Positions 9,048-18,052 of a stretch of 64,000 nt of DNA are shown here, one piece after another. Below the pieces are notes generated by a model. It saw only the letters and a program-made list of their open reading frames with translations. It searched no databases and had not been told where the DNA came from. The stretch lies in the NCBI GenBank assembly GCA_034432635.1, contig DAOUBK010000018.1, positions 33,282-97,281 on the forward strand. The letters run 5' to 3'. The stretch's first letter is position 1. The number at the start of each line of letters is the position of its first letter. The DNA comes from Roseiflexus sp034432635. GTDB taxonomy: Bacteria > Chloroflexota > Chloroflexia > Chloroflexales > Roseiflexaceae. A program made the translations under genes and the position numbers.

Positions 9048-9815
9048 TCATAGGGTTGCCCACCATCCACGTACCTTCTGTGCGCTGAGCAGCAGAAAGT
9101 CGTGATCCTGGTCGAACACTTCCAGCGTGATGACATCATCGTAGCCGAACTGTTTCAGCAGGCGGATCGTCGCCCACCAGTCGATCTTGCCGGCGCCGAT
9201 CGGCATGTGATCATCCTCCTGTCCGCGATTGTCGGAGAAGTGGACATGCCACAGTCGTGAACCGAGCCGGTCGAGCAACTGCTCCAGATCGATCCCGGCT
9301 ACAAACGCATGCCCCACATCGAGATGCAATCCCAGACGCAGATCGGCGTCGAGAATAGCGCAGATCTCCGTCAGTCCAAAGCGACGCAACGGCGGATGCT
9401 CGACGACAATCCGGATGCCGTAGGGTTCCGCCAGTTGCGCCAGTTCGGCAAAACTGGCGCCGTTGCGTTTCAGTTCGTCATCGTTGCCGTAGAGCGGGGC
9501 GCCGCGCGTGATGTGGACGTTCACCAGGCGCGCGCCGATCGCCGCAAAGACCGGCAGCGACGCCGCAACTTCCTCTACTGCCGCGCGACGCACCCGCTCC
9601 ACTGGCGAGGCGAAGGGCAGATACCAGGCAGTATGACCAACCACGCGCATGCTGGCAGCATCGAGGATCGCGCGCAGTTCTGCCGGATCGAAACTGTCGA
9701 GCAGCGCCGCCGGTCCTTCGATTGTCAGATCGAGCGCGTCGAACCCGTTCGCAGCAGCCCAGCGAGCCTCATCGAGGATGTTGCGCGCGGGATGGTTCAT
9801 ATACGCCAGCTCCAT
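9048..9815 (-). CDS. Sugar phosphate isomerase/epimerase-like TIM-barrel protein
   Basis: This 255-residue protein belongs to the xylose-isomerase-like TIM barrel group. Metal-ligand-type residues fall in IVVEHPPL, LGLHLDVGHAF, RLWHVHFSDNRG and VITLEVFD, in the order expected for endonuclease IV / isomerase folds. Substrate is not predictable. The start at 9815 has GGAGG seven bases upstream. It follows trpB2 by only 16 bases on the same strand and is probably expressed from the same T-box-controlled transcript, an unexplained pairing. Confidence 0.75.
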   Translation of the reverse strand: MELAYMNHPARNILDEARWAAANGFDALDLTIEGPAALLDSFDPAELRAILDAASMRVVGHTAWYLPFASPVERVRRAAVEEVAASLPVFAAIGARLVNVHITRGAPLYGNDDELKRNGASFAELAQLAEPYGIRIVVEHPPLRRFGLTEICAILDADLRLGLHLDVGHAFVAGIDLEQLLDRLGSRLWHVHFSDNRGQEDDHMPIGAGKIDWWATIRLLKQFGYDDVITLEVFDQDHDFLLLSAQKVRGWWATL

Positions 9816-9831
9816 CGCATACCCTCCAGGT

Positions 9832-11190
9832 TTATCCAACCGTCGGCAGTCCGGCAAGCGCCATGGCAACCTCTTCCTCAGAGTACTCGTAGTCGCGCAG
9901 TTTTCCTGCCATATAGTCGGTATACGCCTGCATATCGAAGTGCCCGTGACCACAGAGGTTGAACAGGATTGCGCGACCGATCCCTTCCTCCTTGCAGCGC
10001 AGCGCCTCGCGGATCGCCCCGGCAACGGCGTGGTTGGCTTCCGGGGCAGGAATAATCCCCTCGGCGCGAGCGAACTGAATGCCGGCGCTGAACGTTTCCA
10101 GTTGCTGTACATTGATCGCTTCGATAACGCCCAGTTCGAGCAGGTGGCTGACGAGCGGCGCCATACCGTGGTAGCGCAACCCACCGGCATGAATACCTGG
10201 CGGCACGAAATCGTGTCCCAGAGTGTGCATTTTGACAAGTGGCGTCATCTTTGCCGTATCGCCGAAGTCATACGCATATCTACCGCGAGTCATACTCGGA
10301 CAGGCTGCCGGTTCGACCGCTATCACCCGCACATCGCGCTCGCCGCGCAGTTTCTTCCCGATGAACGGGAACGAAATGCCACTGAAGTTACTGCCGCCGC
10401 CGGTGCATCCGACGATGATGTCGGGGTAATCGTCCGCCAGTTCCATCTGCGCCAGCGCCTCTTCGCCAATAACCGTCTGATGGAGCAGCACGTGGTTGAG
10501 CACGCTGCCGAGCGAATATCTGGCATCCGGGTTCTGTGCGGCCACTTCGACGGCTTCGGAAATGGCGATCCCCAGGCTGCCGGTGCTGTCGGGATGGGCG
10601 GCGAGGATCGCGCGTCCGGCGTTCGTCTCCTCACTGGGGCTGGCGACCACCCGCGCGCCATACGCTTCCATCAACGCCCGTCGATACGGCTTCTGCTGAT
10701 AACTAACCTTCACCATAAAGACCAGCACATCGAGCCCGAAGAATGCGCCTGCCATTGCCAGCGACGATCCCCACTGCCCCGCGCCGGTTTCCGTCACCAG
10801 GCGTTTGACCCCTTCCTGCTTGTTGTAGTACGCCTGTGCTACGGCGGTATTCGGCTTATGGCTTCCAGCCGGGCTGACTCCTTCGTACTTGTAGTAGATG
10901 CGGGCAGGCGTATCGAGCGCCTGCTCGAGACGGCGCGCGCGAAACAGCGGTGTTGGACGCCACTGACGGTAGATGGACTGCACCTCTTCGGGTATCTCGA
11001 TAAAGCGCTCGGTGCTCACTTCCTGCATGATCAGCGCCATCGGAAAGAGCGGCACCAGGTCTGGCGGACTGATCGGCTGCCCTGTGCCTGGATGGAGGAC
11101 CGGCGGCGGCGGCACGGGCAGGTCTGCCTGGATGTTGTACCAGGCGGTCGGCATCCGATCTTCGGTGAGCAGATACTTGACGGTCTTCAT
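9832..11190 (-). CDS. trpB: Tryptophan synthase beta chain, TrpB2 type
   Basis: The 452-residue protein is a fold-type II PLP enzyme condensing indole with serine. The PLP lysine is Lys112 in AGSHKPNTA and the phosphate loop is CTGGGSNFSG. The long N-terminal extension with RPTPLFRARRLEQ and the YKYEG stretch mark the TrpB2 subgroup, which often works without an alpha subunit and may salvage indole. No trpA is adjacent. GAGGAGGG precedes the start. Expression is very likely controlled by the tryptophan T-box leader at 11284-11595. Confidence 0.93.
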   Translation of the reverse strand: MKTVKYLLTEDRMPTAWYNIQADLPVPPPPVLHPGTGQPISPPDLVPLFPMALIMQEVSTERFIEIPEEVQSIYRQWRPTPLFRARRLEQALDTPARIYYKYEGVSPAGSHKPNTAVAQAYYNKQEGVKRLVTETGAGQWGSSLAMAGAFFGLDVLVFMVKVSYQQKPYRRALMEAYGARVVASPSEETNAGRAILAAHPDSTGSLGIAISEAVEVAAQNPDARYSLGSVLNHVLLHQTVIGEEALAQMELADDYPDIIVGCTGGGSNFSGISFPFIGKKLRGERDVRVIAVEPAACPSMTRGRYAYDFGDTAKMTPLVKMHTLGHDFVPPGIHAGGLRYHGMAPLVSHLLELGVIEAINVQQLETFSAGIQFARAEGIIPAPEANHAVAGAIREALRCKEEGIGRAILFNLCGHGHFDMQAYTDYMAGKLRDYEYSEEEVAMALAGLPTVG

Positions 11191-11283
11191 GGAATGTCCC
11201 TCCTCAGCAGCACGGGTAGCGCGCAGGCAACATGACGAGCAACGTGCGCCGTGCCTGCCGTGATCGACGCGCGTCGCGAATCA

Positions 11284-11316
11284 AAAAGCCCCTCATCCTG
11301 TCCAGGGACGAGAGGC
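11284..11316 (-). terminator. T-box intrinsic terminator
   Basis: GCCTCTCGTCC and GGATGAGGGGC pair around a short loop and are followed by TTTTT (minus strand). The hairpin ends 94 bases before trpB2 and competes with the antiterminator just upstream. Confidence 0.9.
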
Positions 11317-11595
11317 TGAAACCACCTCCGCGGTGCCACCCCAGTTCGCCACGCCTGTCAGACGTGACGCCCTCAGCGAGTACGGCATGCAATGCACGCG
11401 ATACCCCGCGCCCTTGTAACGGTGGCGTCTCCGGCGGCTCCTACTGCGAACGCCAGTAAATGGCGTCGGTTCGCTCCGCAACTCCCGGGCCCATTCCGCA
11501 CCACCGCTTGCACCGGCCTCTCACCATCCGCCGGCTCGCTGCGCCGCGCCCTAGTGCGTACTCTTCCCGTTCACAGTCTTTGGTTCAAAGTTGTG
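11284..11595 (-). promoter_or_regulatory. Tryptophan T-box riboswitch upstream of trpB2
   Basis: Read on the minus strand, the leader has a stem I region with GGTGCAAGC and the specifier context GGAATGGGCC. TGG at 11491-11493 is the likely specifier codon for tryptophan. The antiterminator T-box sequence GGGTGGCACCGCGG lies at about 11329-11342. It is followed directly by a terminator hairpin. In this family uncharged tRNA pairs with the specifier and with the T-box bulge, preventing termination. Here low charging of tRNA-Trp would switch on trpB2 and the downstream isomerase-like gene. Motif order and spacing match the family; the exact stem I pairing was not modelled. Confidence 0.92.
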
Positions 11596-11601
11596 GCCCT
11601 G

Positions 11602-11630
11602 AGTATAGCAGGAACAGTGGTACCTGTCAA
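11602..11630 (-). promoter_or_regulatory. Sigma-70-type promoter of the trpB2 T-box transcript
   Basis: TTGACA (11625-11630) and TATACT (11602-11607) are separated by exactly 17 bases on the minus strand, placing the start site near 11595, just before the T-box leader. Confidence 0.88.
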
Positions 11631-11818
11631 ATGCAGAGGAACAGGACAGTGGGACTGTTCACTCAAACGCAGTTGTGACCATCACATTTGCCCGTCAGTC
11701 GTCCGATAATGCTGTGCCGCTTTCGGACAGAGGAGCAGGCAATGCTGTGGCAGATGGCTGACACCCTGTCTCTTGTACGATGCATAAGAATGCGAGGTGC
11801 TTCGCAAGAACGTATCAT

Positions 11819-12064
11819 TCAGGTGCGGAAGAAATCGATCACCGAGCCGCGGTCTTCTTCACTTGGCATGATCTCGACGAACGTGATGCGCCACCAGGGG
11901 AAGATGACACTCTGGACCCCAGGCGCCAGATACGGAACATCCTTGCCATCACGTTTGCGCATATTCGTTACTTTGATGAACATATCTCCGGGTTGCGGTT
12001 CCTGTTCGATGTCTGCAAGAACCGGGTCTTCACCGGCAATGTGCAAAATGACGGTTCGTGCCAC
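11819..12064 (-). CDS. Small hypothetical protein, 81 residues
   Basis: I do not recognise a family. The protein starts MARTVILHIAGEDPVLADI, contains a basic patch NMRKRDGKDV and a WWRITFVEIMPSEED segment, and has no membrane helix or signal. A GTG start with AAGGAG six bases upstream supports translation. It lies 12 bases downstream of the FHA gene on the same strand, so it is probably the last gene of the phosphorylation cassette operon. The name-free ending DRGSVIDFFRT suggests a compact cytoplasmic protein. Confidence 0.7.
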   Translation of the reverse strand: MARTVILHIAGEDPVLADIEQEPQPGDMFIKVTNMRKRDGKDVPYLAPGVQSVIFPWWRITFVEIMPSEEDRGSVIDFFRT

Positions 12065-12076
12065 TGCGTGCTCCTT

Positions 12077-12598
12077 TCAGCGCTTGCGACGATGAACCTC
12101 CAGCCGCAACAACAACGTGCCACACATAATTTCGTCGCCGGGTCGCACCGGCGTTGCGCGCATCGGTTCGATCTGCTGACCATTGACAAACGTGCCGTTG
12201 GCGCTGCCGAGGTCTTCCATCCGATACGTCCCGTCACGAAATGAGAGAATCGCATGGCGGCGTGACACACCGGCATCATACCCACCAAACGGACCCAGAT
12301 CGATATCCGGTTTGATACCGCGCGTCAGGTCTGCCCGCCCGATCAGTACCTCATCGCTCAGATCGACCTCGATCTGGCGTCGATGACTCACCACGACCAG
12401 CGTGACGATGTGATCTGACGGTGCATTGTCATCCGAGATCGGACCAGACATAGAGTGCGGTTCGTGACTTTCGACAGCCGCCACATCCAGTTCGCGTGTC
12501 GACTCCGGCGGACTGATATCGATCAGGCTGGCGCCGCACTCAGTGCAGAAGATCGTGCCGTCGAGTTGTTTTGCCGCACAATTTGGACAGACAATCAT
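12077..12598 (-). CDS. Zinc-ribbon FHA-domain protein
   Basis: FHA domains bind phosphothreonine peptides. The 173-residue protein has an N-terminal zinc ribbon (CPNC at 4-7, CTEC at 18-21), a linker, and an FHA domain with LIGRADL, VSRRHAILSF and LGSANGTFVNG, the phosphate-binding loops of the fold. It is cytoplasmic. It lies with VWA, PP2C and kinase genes on the same strand and is a plausible reader of phosphorylation by the kinase at 15108-17066. No strong ribosome site is visible before the ATG. Confidence 0.88.
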   Translation of the reverse strand: MIVCPNCAAKQLDGTIFCTECGASLIDISPPESTRELDVAAVESHEPHSMSGPISDDNAPSDHIVTLVVVSHRRQIEVDLSDEVLIGRADLTRGIKPDIDLGPFGGYDAGVSRRHAILSFRDGTYRMEDLGSANGTFVNGQQIEPMRATPVRPGDEIMCGTLLLRLEVHRRKR

Positions 12599-12681
12599 AA
12601 GCTATTGACCGGTTCACGTCTTGCCGATCGCATGACGTGTCATTTTCTGTATCTCTTACAAAGCGTGCAGGTCTCCGCCGG

Positions 12682-13959
12682 TCAGGTTCCGGTTTCACGT
12701 TCATCGCTGGCAACCGGTCCAATCAACCCGCGTGTGCCAAACCGGATGCGCTTGCGCCCTTCTTCGCTCGCCGCACCGCTGCGCAGTATGCGCGTCGCTT
12801 CCTGTTGCAACGTATGCGCCAGCGCCGTATCGCCGACGTTGAGCATGCGCGTGCCGGCCATGTGCAGGCGCTCACTCGCTTCGGTGAGCCGTCCTTCGGC
12901 TGCGTGCTTCCATGCGCTTGCCTGCAAGCGGTATGCGACCAGACGCTCCAGCCAGTGCCTGACGGTTGCATCGACACGATGGGGCACTTCTGCTGCCGGG
13001 CGCATGCTGATGCGGATCAGTTCTTCACGCACCTGATCGCGCAGGTTTGCGGCGGGCAGGTGGTAGCGCAGCGTCAGTTTCAGCACCGAATGGTCACCGG
13101 TCGGCAGCGCCGGCACAACGACCTCGATCAGAAACCCCTGCACACCGGTATCGGGCCAGTCTCCCAGATTAGCGGTCCAGCGGCGCTCTTCCTCTTCGAC
13201 AATCGTGATCGGCGCGATAAAGGGGCGCACCTGATCGAGCGAGCGGATCAGCGCACTGGGGCGCGTTTCGAGCGAGAGGTGCACCTGTTGCGCAAAGATG
13301 GCATGCAGGCGTTTTACCTCATCGGCGAACACTTTGACGACATCCTGAGCGGTAGCAATGTACTGTGCACGACTGTTTTCGCTGGCGGTCATCGTTTCGA
13401 GCAGGTCTTCATTCCACTCTGTGCCGATCCCCAACGCCGTCAATCCGATGCCGCGCGATTGCCCACGACGCGCAATTTCGACGCAGCGACTCTCATCGCC
13501 GTAGGTACGTCCGTCGGTAAGCAGAATAAGCCGGCTGATCCCACGTGTTAGGAAGGGGCGTTGCACTTCTTGCAGCGCCAGTGCCATGCCCTGCCCCATT
13601 TCCGTGCCGCCAGCCGCTTCGATCTTGGCAATCGCCGCCTTCAAATCGGATTTTTTGATGGCGCGCTGGGCAGGGATGACGACATCAGCGCGATCATTGA
13701 AAACAACCAGCGAAAAATAATCATCGGGTCCGAGTTGATCGACGATCCGCGCGGCTGCTTCCTTGATCTGCATCAGGCGTTCGCCGCGCATTGACGAACT
13801 CCGGTCGAGCACCAGGCACAGGTTCAGCGGCAGTTTGGCCATTTGCTGCGCCACCCCTTCAGCATGCGCTTCCAGCAAGACGTAGATCAGTTGCGGTTCA
13901 TCGCCAACCGCCAGCGTCGTGCGGCTCAGGGTATGTTGAAGATTGATGCCTGGCGTCAT
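12682..13959 (-). CDS. Von Willebrand factor A domain protein
   Basis: The 425-residue protein carries a complete MIDAS signature: DRSSSM in LCLVLDRSSSM, a threonine in GGTEMGQG, and LLTDGRTYGD. It therefore probably binds a divalent metal and a protein partner. No signal peptide or membrane helix is obvious, so it is likely cytoplasmic. The C-terminal half is helical with an arginine-rich end. AGGGCAG precedes the ATG. VWA proteins next to FHA, PP2C and Ser/Thr kinases are common in signalling cassettes, and a scaffold or effector role is inferred. Confidence 0.88.
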   Translation of the reverse strand: MTPGINLQHTLSRTTLAVGDEPQLIYVLLEAHAEGVAQQMAKLPLNLCLVLDRSSSMRGERLMQIKEAAARIVDQLGPDDYFSLVVFNDRADVVIPAQRAIKKSDLKAAIAKIEAAGGTEMGQGMALALQEVQRPFLTRGISRLILLTDGRTYGDESRCVEIARRGQSRGIGLTALGIGTEWNEDLLETMTASENSRAQYIATAQDVVKVFADEVKRLHAIFAQQVHLSLETRPSALIRSLDQVRPFIAPITIVEEEERRWTANLGDWPDTGVQGFLIEVVVPALPTGDHSVLKLTLRYHLPAANLRDQVREELIRISMRPAAEVPHRVDATVRHWLERLVAYRLQASAWKHAAEGRLTEASERLHMAGTRMLNVGDTALAHTLQQEATRILRSGAASEEGRKRIRFGTRGLIGPVASDERETGT

Positions 13960-14066
13960 ATCTGCCCTGTCGATGGGCGGATGGTGCGTTCACCAACGTA
14001 TAGAACTACACTACCACGAATATGGCATCTCTGGCAATAGGAAAAAATGGCTGATATAGACGTATG

Positions 14067-15032
14067 CTATACGAGCCGGACTAGTACTGCCGAAATGTTA
14101 TCGGGTCCGCCCGCGCGGTTCGCCGCATCTACCAGTGCGCGTACCGCGCGCTGCGGGCTGTCGATGGTCTGGATGATCCGCAGCATTGCCGTATCGTCCA
14201 CACATCCCCACAGACCGTCGCTTGCCAACAGCAGGTGAGTCGCATCGCCGATCGGCTGGAATACCAGATCGACACCAATCTCCGGCTGCTGACCCACGGT
14301 GCGGTATAGTTGAGAACGGAGCGGATGATCACGTGCCTCGGATGGATCGAGCTGTCCCATATCGATCAGACGTCCCACCGCAGAATGGTCGGAAGTCAAC
14401 TGATGGATGCCGTGTGCATCGATCAGATAAGCGCGCGTATCGCCGACGTGACCGATGTAGAGCGAGCGACCGAGTAGAAGCGCCGCAGTGCAGGTGGTTC
14501 CCATGTCCGATCCGGTCAACCGCGCCTGATCCCAGATCGTGCGATTGGCTTCCTGAACTGCTTCGACCATCAGCGCCTGCAGGGAGATATTGATCGACCC
14601 TTCGACTGCCGGAACGAGGAGGTCGGCGATGATACGTCGCGCAACTGCGCTGATCGCCATGCGGCTGGCAATCTCGCCGCCTTCATGCCCGCCCATCCCA
14701 TCGGCAACGATGAACAGTCCGAGCGTGGCATCGCCGCTCTCGCGCGGGATGCTGCTAAGGAGAGTATAGATCGAGTCCTGATTGGTTTCACGAATCTGGC
14801 CAATGTGTCGCATGGCTGCCACCACAATGGTCAGCGGCGCCGGTGGAGTTTCACGGAGGAGGGTATCATCATCGAGCGGTTCGGTAGCACCGGGTCGCTG
14901 ATCCTGATCGGACTGCGCCATCACCGCGCGCGTATCGAGCGGACGGGTGCCGTCACTGTCGTCAGACCACCATGCAGCACTCTGGCTGGGTGAGAGGTTA
15001 TCGGGTTGTTCAGGCGGCGTATGTTCACTCAT
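14067..15032 (-). CDS. PP2C-type serine/threonine protein phosphatase
   Basis: Metal-dependent removal of phosphate from Ser/Thr is expected. A disordered, acidic N-terminal part of about 70 residues precedes the catalytic domain. This has RETNQDS, VADGMGGHEGG, GHVGDTRAYLI, LLASDGLWGC and GGPDNISAVLV, all the metal-binding aspartates of bacterial PP2C enzymes. No membrane segment is seen. It sits 75 bases downstream of the kinase gene on the same strand and probably opposes it. The start at 15032 lacks a clear ribosome site, so a slightly shorter form is possible. Confidence 0.93.
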   Translation of the reverse strand: MSEHTPPEQPDNLSPSQSAAWWSDDSDGTRPLDTRAVMAQSDQDQRPGATEPLDDDTLLRETPPAPLTIVVAAMRHIGQIRETNQDSIYTLLSSIPRESGDATLGLFIVADGMGGHEGGEIASRMAISAVARRIIADLLVPAVEGSINISLQALMVEAVQEANRTIWDQARLTGSDMGTTCTAALLLGRSLYIGHVGDTRAYLIDAHGIHQLTSDHSAVGRLIDMGQLDPSEARDHPLRSQLYRTVGQQPEIGVDLVFQPIGDATHLLLASDGLWGCVDDTAMLRIIQTIDSPQRAVRALVDAANRAGGPDNISAVLVRLV

Positions 15033-15107
15033 GGAAGATCGGCTTTCTGGTGCAAGAACAACGGCGGACTGCTGCGGCTGACAGAGGAAGCGACAGATGC
15101 AGCAACG

Positions 15108-17066
15108 CTACGCACGCAGCGCATACAGAGTGTGATCGAGCGATCCGATATAGATCACGCCTTCGCTGATCGCCGGCGACGATACAACCGGTCCCTGGGT
15201 CTCATAGCGCCAGATCAGCGTGCCCTGTGCGGTATCGAGGCAGTAGACGCATCCATCGGCTGCGCCAAAGTAGACCCGCCCCTGATCGACGCGCGGCGAC
15301 GATGTGATCTGGCTACCGGTGTCATACTTCCAGGCAAGTTTGCCATTCTTCAGTTCAACTGCGTACAGGTTGCCATCGACCCCGCCGACGAACACCCGTG
15401 TGCCAAAAACGCACGGCGATGAATTGACATAATGATTTGTGCGGAACTTCCACACGGGCCAGCCACCTTCGCTATCGAGCGCGTAGAGCGTATTGTCCAT
15501 GGAACCGACGATGACCATATTCTCGGCAAAGGCGGGTGACGAAATGACCGGTTGCTGGGTGCGCTGCTTCCAGCGTACTCCGCCATTTTTGATATTCAGC
15601 GCATAGACGAACCCATCGCCACCGCCGAAGTAAACCGATTCGCCTGCAATGCACCCTGAGGAACGGATCGGCATCCAGGTGCGATACTTCCAGATCTGTG
15701 CACCGCGCAAGCCGTCGATGGCGTAGAAGTGCTGATCATCCGAACCGATGAAGATTACCCGTTCAAGCACACGCGGCGACGAACGTACCGGCTTGGCGGT
15801 GCGGAACGTCCAGCGCAGCGCGCCGCGGCGAATATCGTAGGCGTACACGGCGCCATCTTCCGAGCCGACAACCACAATATCGTTCCATACCGCAGGCGAT
15901 GAGGAAATACCCCCTTCGGTCGCGCATTTCCAGCGGAACTCGCCGCGCGCCGCATCGACCGCGTACAGGTTCGTGTCGTAGCACCCGACGAAGACCATGC
16001 CGTTGCTGACGCACGGTGACGAACGCACTTCGTCTTCGCAGACGAAGCGCCAGACCAGTTCGGTGGTTGGAGCACTGCTGACGCGCGGCGATGCAACTTT
16101 ACCTGTCGTGACCACGCCGCCGGCGTGGGTGCGCAGCGTCGGCGTCTGCAAGAGCGCCAGGCGCATCTCGTCCGCCGATGCCCAGCGTGTTTTCATATCG
16201 TAGGACAGCGCCTTCTCGATCACCGCAGCAAGTTCGGGCGAAACCTGCGGATTCAACTGACGGAGCGGGCGCTCGTGGAAGGTAAACGGCGTCTCGGTGC
16301 GCGGATCGCTGGCAGTCAACAGGTGATGGAGCGTTGCGCCGAGGGCGTAGAGGTCGCTCTGCGGTTCAGCGATGCCCTTGTACTGTTCCGGTGGCGAATA
16401 TCCTTCGGTGCCGATCACCGTACCGCGGGTGCGCACCAGGCTACGTGCAATGCCGAAGTCGATCAGAACGATCCTGTCTTCGGGGGTGACCATCACGTTG
16501 GAAGGTTTCGTGTCACGGAAGACGATCGGTTCTGGCGTCTGACTGTGCAGGTAGGCGAGCACCTCGCACAACTGAACAGCCCAGCGCACCACGCGCTCCT
16601 CGGGCAGCGGACCACCCGCCTCGCTGAGGACGGTTTCCAGGTCTTTTCCGTAGATCAGCTCCAGGATCAGGTAGACCCGCCCATTCTCCTCGAAGAAATC
16701 GAAGACTTTCGGAATGGCGGGGTGTTGCAATGTTGCCAGCAACCCGGCTTCGCGCTCGAAGTTCTTGAGGTTCAACAGGCGCGTATTCGAATCCGGCGCG
16801 CTCTGATACATCTCCTTTATCGCGCACGGGCGCACGACATCCTTGAAGCGCAAGTCGCGCCCGCGATACACAACGCTCATCCCGCCGATACCCAGCGTGC
16901 CTTCGATGACATAGCGCCCCTGCAAGACCACGCCGGGCTGCATGACCGGCGCAACGACGCGTGCACCGGCGCCGGGGGCTGCCGTTCCCTGTGGGTCAAC
17001 CCCATCAGGCTGTGACGCATTGGCGCCGATGCCTTTCGTGGTGCCGGGTTTCTTGATCAACGCCAT
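15108..17066 (-). CDS. Ser/Thr protein kinase with C-terminal eight-repeat PQQ propeller
   Basis: The 652-residue protein joins a Hanks-type kinase (about residues 51-310) to a beta-propeller (about 336-652). The kinase has the glycine loop GTLGIGGMSVVY, Lys84 in CAIKEM, FRDTKPSN in place of the usual HRDxKPxN, and DFG at 203-205. The propeller consists of eight repeats of about 40 residues, each with an SSP-like start and a VGS.D..LYALD-like core. No membrane helix separates the parts, unlike typical receptor kinases, so the propeller should be cytoplasmic. GGAGG lies seven bases before ATG 17066. The promoter at 17229-17257 leaves a leader of about 155 bases. Confidence 0.93.
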   Translation of the reverse strand: MALIKKPGTTKGIGANASQPDGVDPQGTAAPGAGARVVAPVMQPGVVLQGRYVIEGTLGIGGMSVVYRGRDLRFKDVVRPCAIKEMYQSAPDSNTRLLNLKNFEREAGLLATLQHPAIPKVFDFFEENGRVYLILELIYGKDLETVLSEAGGPLPEERVVRWAVQLCEVLAYLHSQTPEPIVFRDTKPSNVMVTPEDRIVLIDFGIARSLVRTRGTVIGTEGYSPPEQYKGIAEPQSDLYALGATLHHLLTASDPRTETPFTFHERPLRQLNPQVSPELAAVIEKALSYDMKTRWASADEMRLALLQTPTLRTHAGGVVTTGKVASPRVSSAPTTELVWRFVCEDEVRSSPCVSNGMVFVGCYDTNLYAVDAARGEFRWKCATEGGISSSPAVWNDIVVVGSEDGAVYAYDIRRGALRWTFRTAKPVRSSPRVLERVIFIGSDDQHFYAIDGLRGAQIWKYRTWMPIRSSGCIAGESVYFGGGDGFVYALNIKNGGVRWKQRTQQPVISSPAFAENMVIVGSMDNTLYALDSEGGWPVWKFRTNHYVNSSPCVFGTRVFVGGVDGNLYAVELKNGKLAWKYDTGSQITSSPRVDQGRVYFGAADGCVYCLDTAQGTLIWRYETQGPVVSSPAISEGVIYIGSLDHTLYALRA

Positions 17067-17228
17067 ACAATTCCTCCGCAGCAGGCCATACCGGGATGCA
17101 AGATACAAACGGGCGCGCCTGGCAGGATGGATACGCGCTCGACCGGTTAATCTCTTGTTGTTATACAGGATAGGTACGAGTGTGGCAGCGTATGCAGATA
17201 TGCAGATGCACGCTCGCTCACCTTTGTC

Positions 17229-17257
17229 ATTATAGGGCTTCCTGCTGAATGAATCAA
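17229..17257 (-). promoter_or_regulatory. Promoter of the kinase-PP2C-VWA-FHA cluster
   Basis: TTGATT (17252-17257) and TATAAT (17229-17234) are 17 bases apart on the minus strand. The predicted start is near 17222, giving a long leader that contains ATGCAGAT direct repeats. Confidence 0.8.
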
Positions 17258-17336
17258 CAGGCGGTAGACAACGGCATTGTGTCGAATTGTAAGCAGGATC
17301 GTACACCTTGAGATGGCATTGCCCGGCTGTGTTGAG

Positions 17337-17365
17337 TTGAACAGCATGCACACCTGTGCTATGAT
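17337..17365 (+). promoter_or_regulatory. Promoter of the membrane SH3 protein gene
   Basis: TTGAAC (17337-17342) and TATGAT (17360-17365) are 17 bases apart, with the start site expected about 27 bases before ATG 17399. The divergent kinase promoter is only about 80 bases away. Confidence 0.75.
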
Positions 17366-17398
17366 TGTTGAAAAGCATGCAGGAGTGAGGAGCGAGGC

Positions 17399-18022
17399 AT
17401 GGAAGGCGGCGATCCCTTCGATCCGCGTGCACCCCGATCACTGCGCCGTGAGCAGCGGAATACCGAACGGCTGGATTCTGGCAATCATGCCGAGCCGGTA
17501 AATCCGGCATGGCGTCGGACCAGGAGCGTCGGGCGTCAGCCGCGCGGGGGTGCATCGTTGTTACAGGAACTGTCGCTCTGGCTTCAGTCCGATGGTTGGA
17601 AGTTTGTGCTGGCGGCCATTGCAATTGTGTTTGCCGGGGTTGTGCTCTTCGTCCTCAGTCAAGCGAATGCACCGACGCCGCTTCCCGGCGCTGAACCCGA
17701 ACCACAGCCGTCGATCGTGCTGACGCCGCTGCTGGAACAGCCGACCATTACGCCTGAGCCGCTGACCTCGACCCTCGCGCTAACGCCGACCACGCCGCTG
17801 AATGTCCAGTTGCGCGTGCAGGGAACTGGTGCGCTCGGTCTCTTTTTGCGCCCTGAGCCGAATGTCAACACGACACCGATCAAAACATTGCCCGAAGGCA
17901 CGATTGTCACTGTCATCGGCGAGGACTCGGTGCAACCGGATCGGGTGTGGAAGCGGGTGCGCGATCCGGAGGGCGCCGAGGGATGGGCTGCGGCGGACTA
18001 CCTGGTGCCGGTGACGCGGTAG
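17399..18022 (+). CDS. Membrane-anchored SH3-like domain protein
   Basis: The 207-residue protein has a basic cytoplasmic N-terminus of about 65 residues and one membrane helix (FVLAAIAIVFAGVVLFVL). An outside linker rich in proline and threonine follows, then a bacterial SH3-like domain (GLFLRPEPNVNTTPIKTLPE and GAEGWAAADYLVPV). Such domains bind cell-wall or protein ligands outside the membrane. GGAG precedes the start. It diverges from the kinase gene, and its cytoplasmic tail with many Ser, Thr and Arg residues could be a kinase target, which is inference. Confidence 0.82.
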   Translation: MEGGDPFDPRAPRSLRREQRNTERLDSGNHAEPVNPAWRRTRSVGRQPRGGASLLQELSLWLQSDGWKFVLAAIAIVFAGVVLFVLSQANAPTPLPGAEPEPQPSIVLTPLLEQPTITPEPLTSTLALTPTTPLNVQLRVQGTGALGLFLRPEPNVNTTPIKTLPEGTIVTVIGEDSVQPDRVWKRVRDPEGAEGWAAADYLVPVTR

Positions 18023-18052
18023 GAACCGTGGATCATTGCTGAGGTCGGGCGC

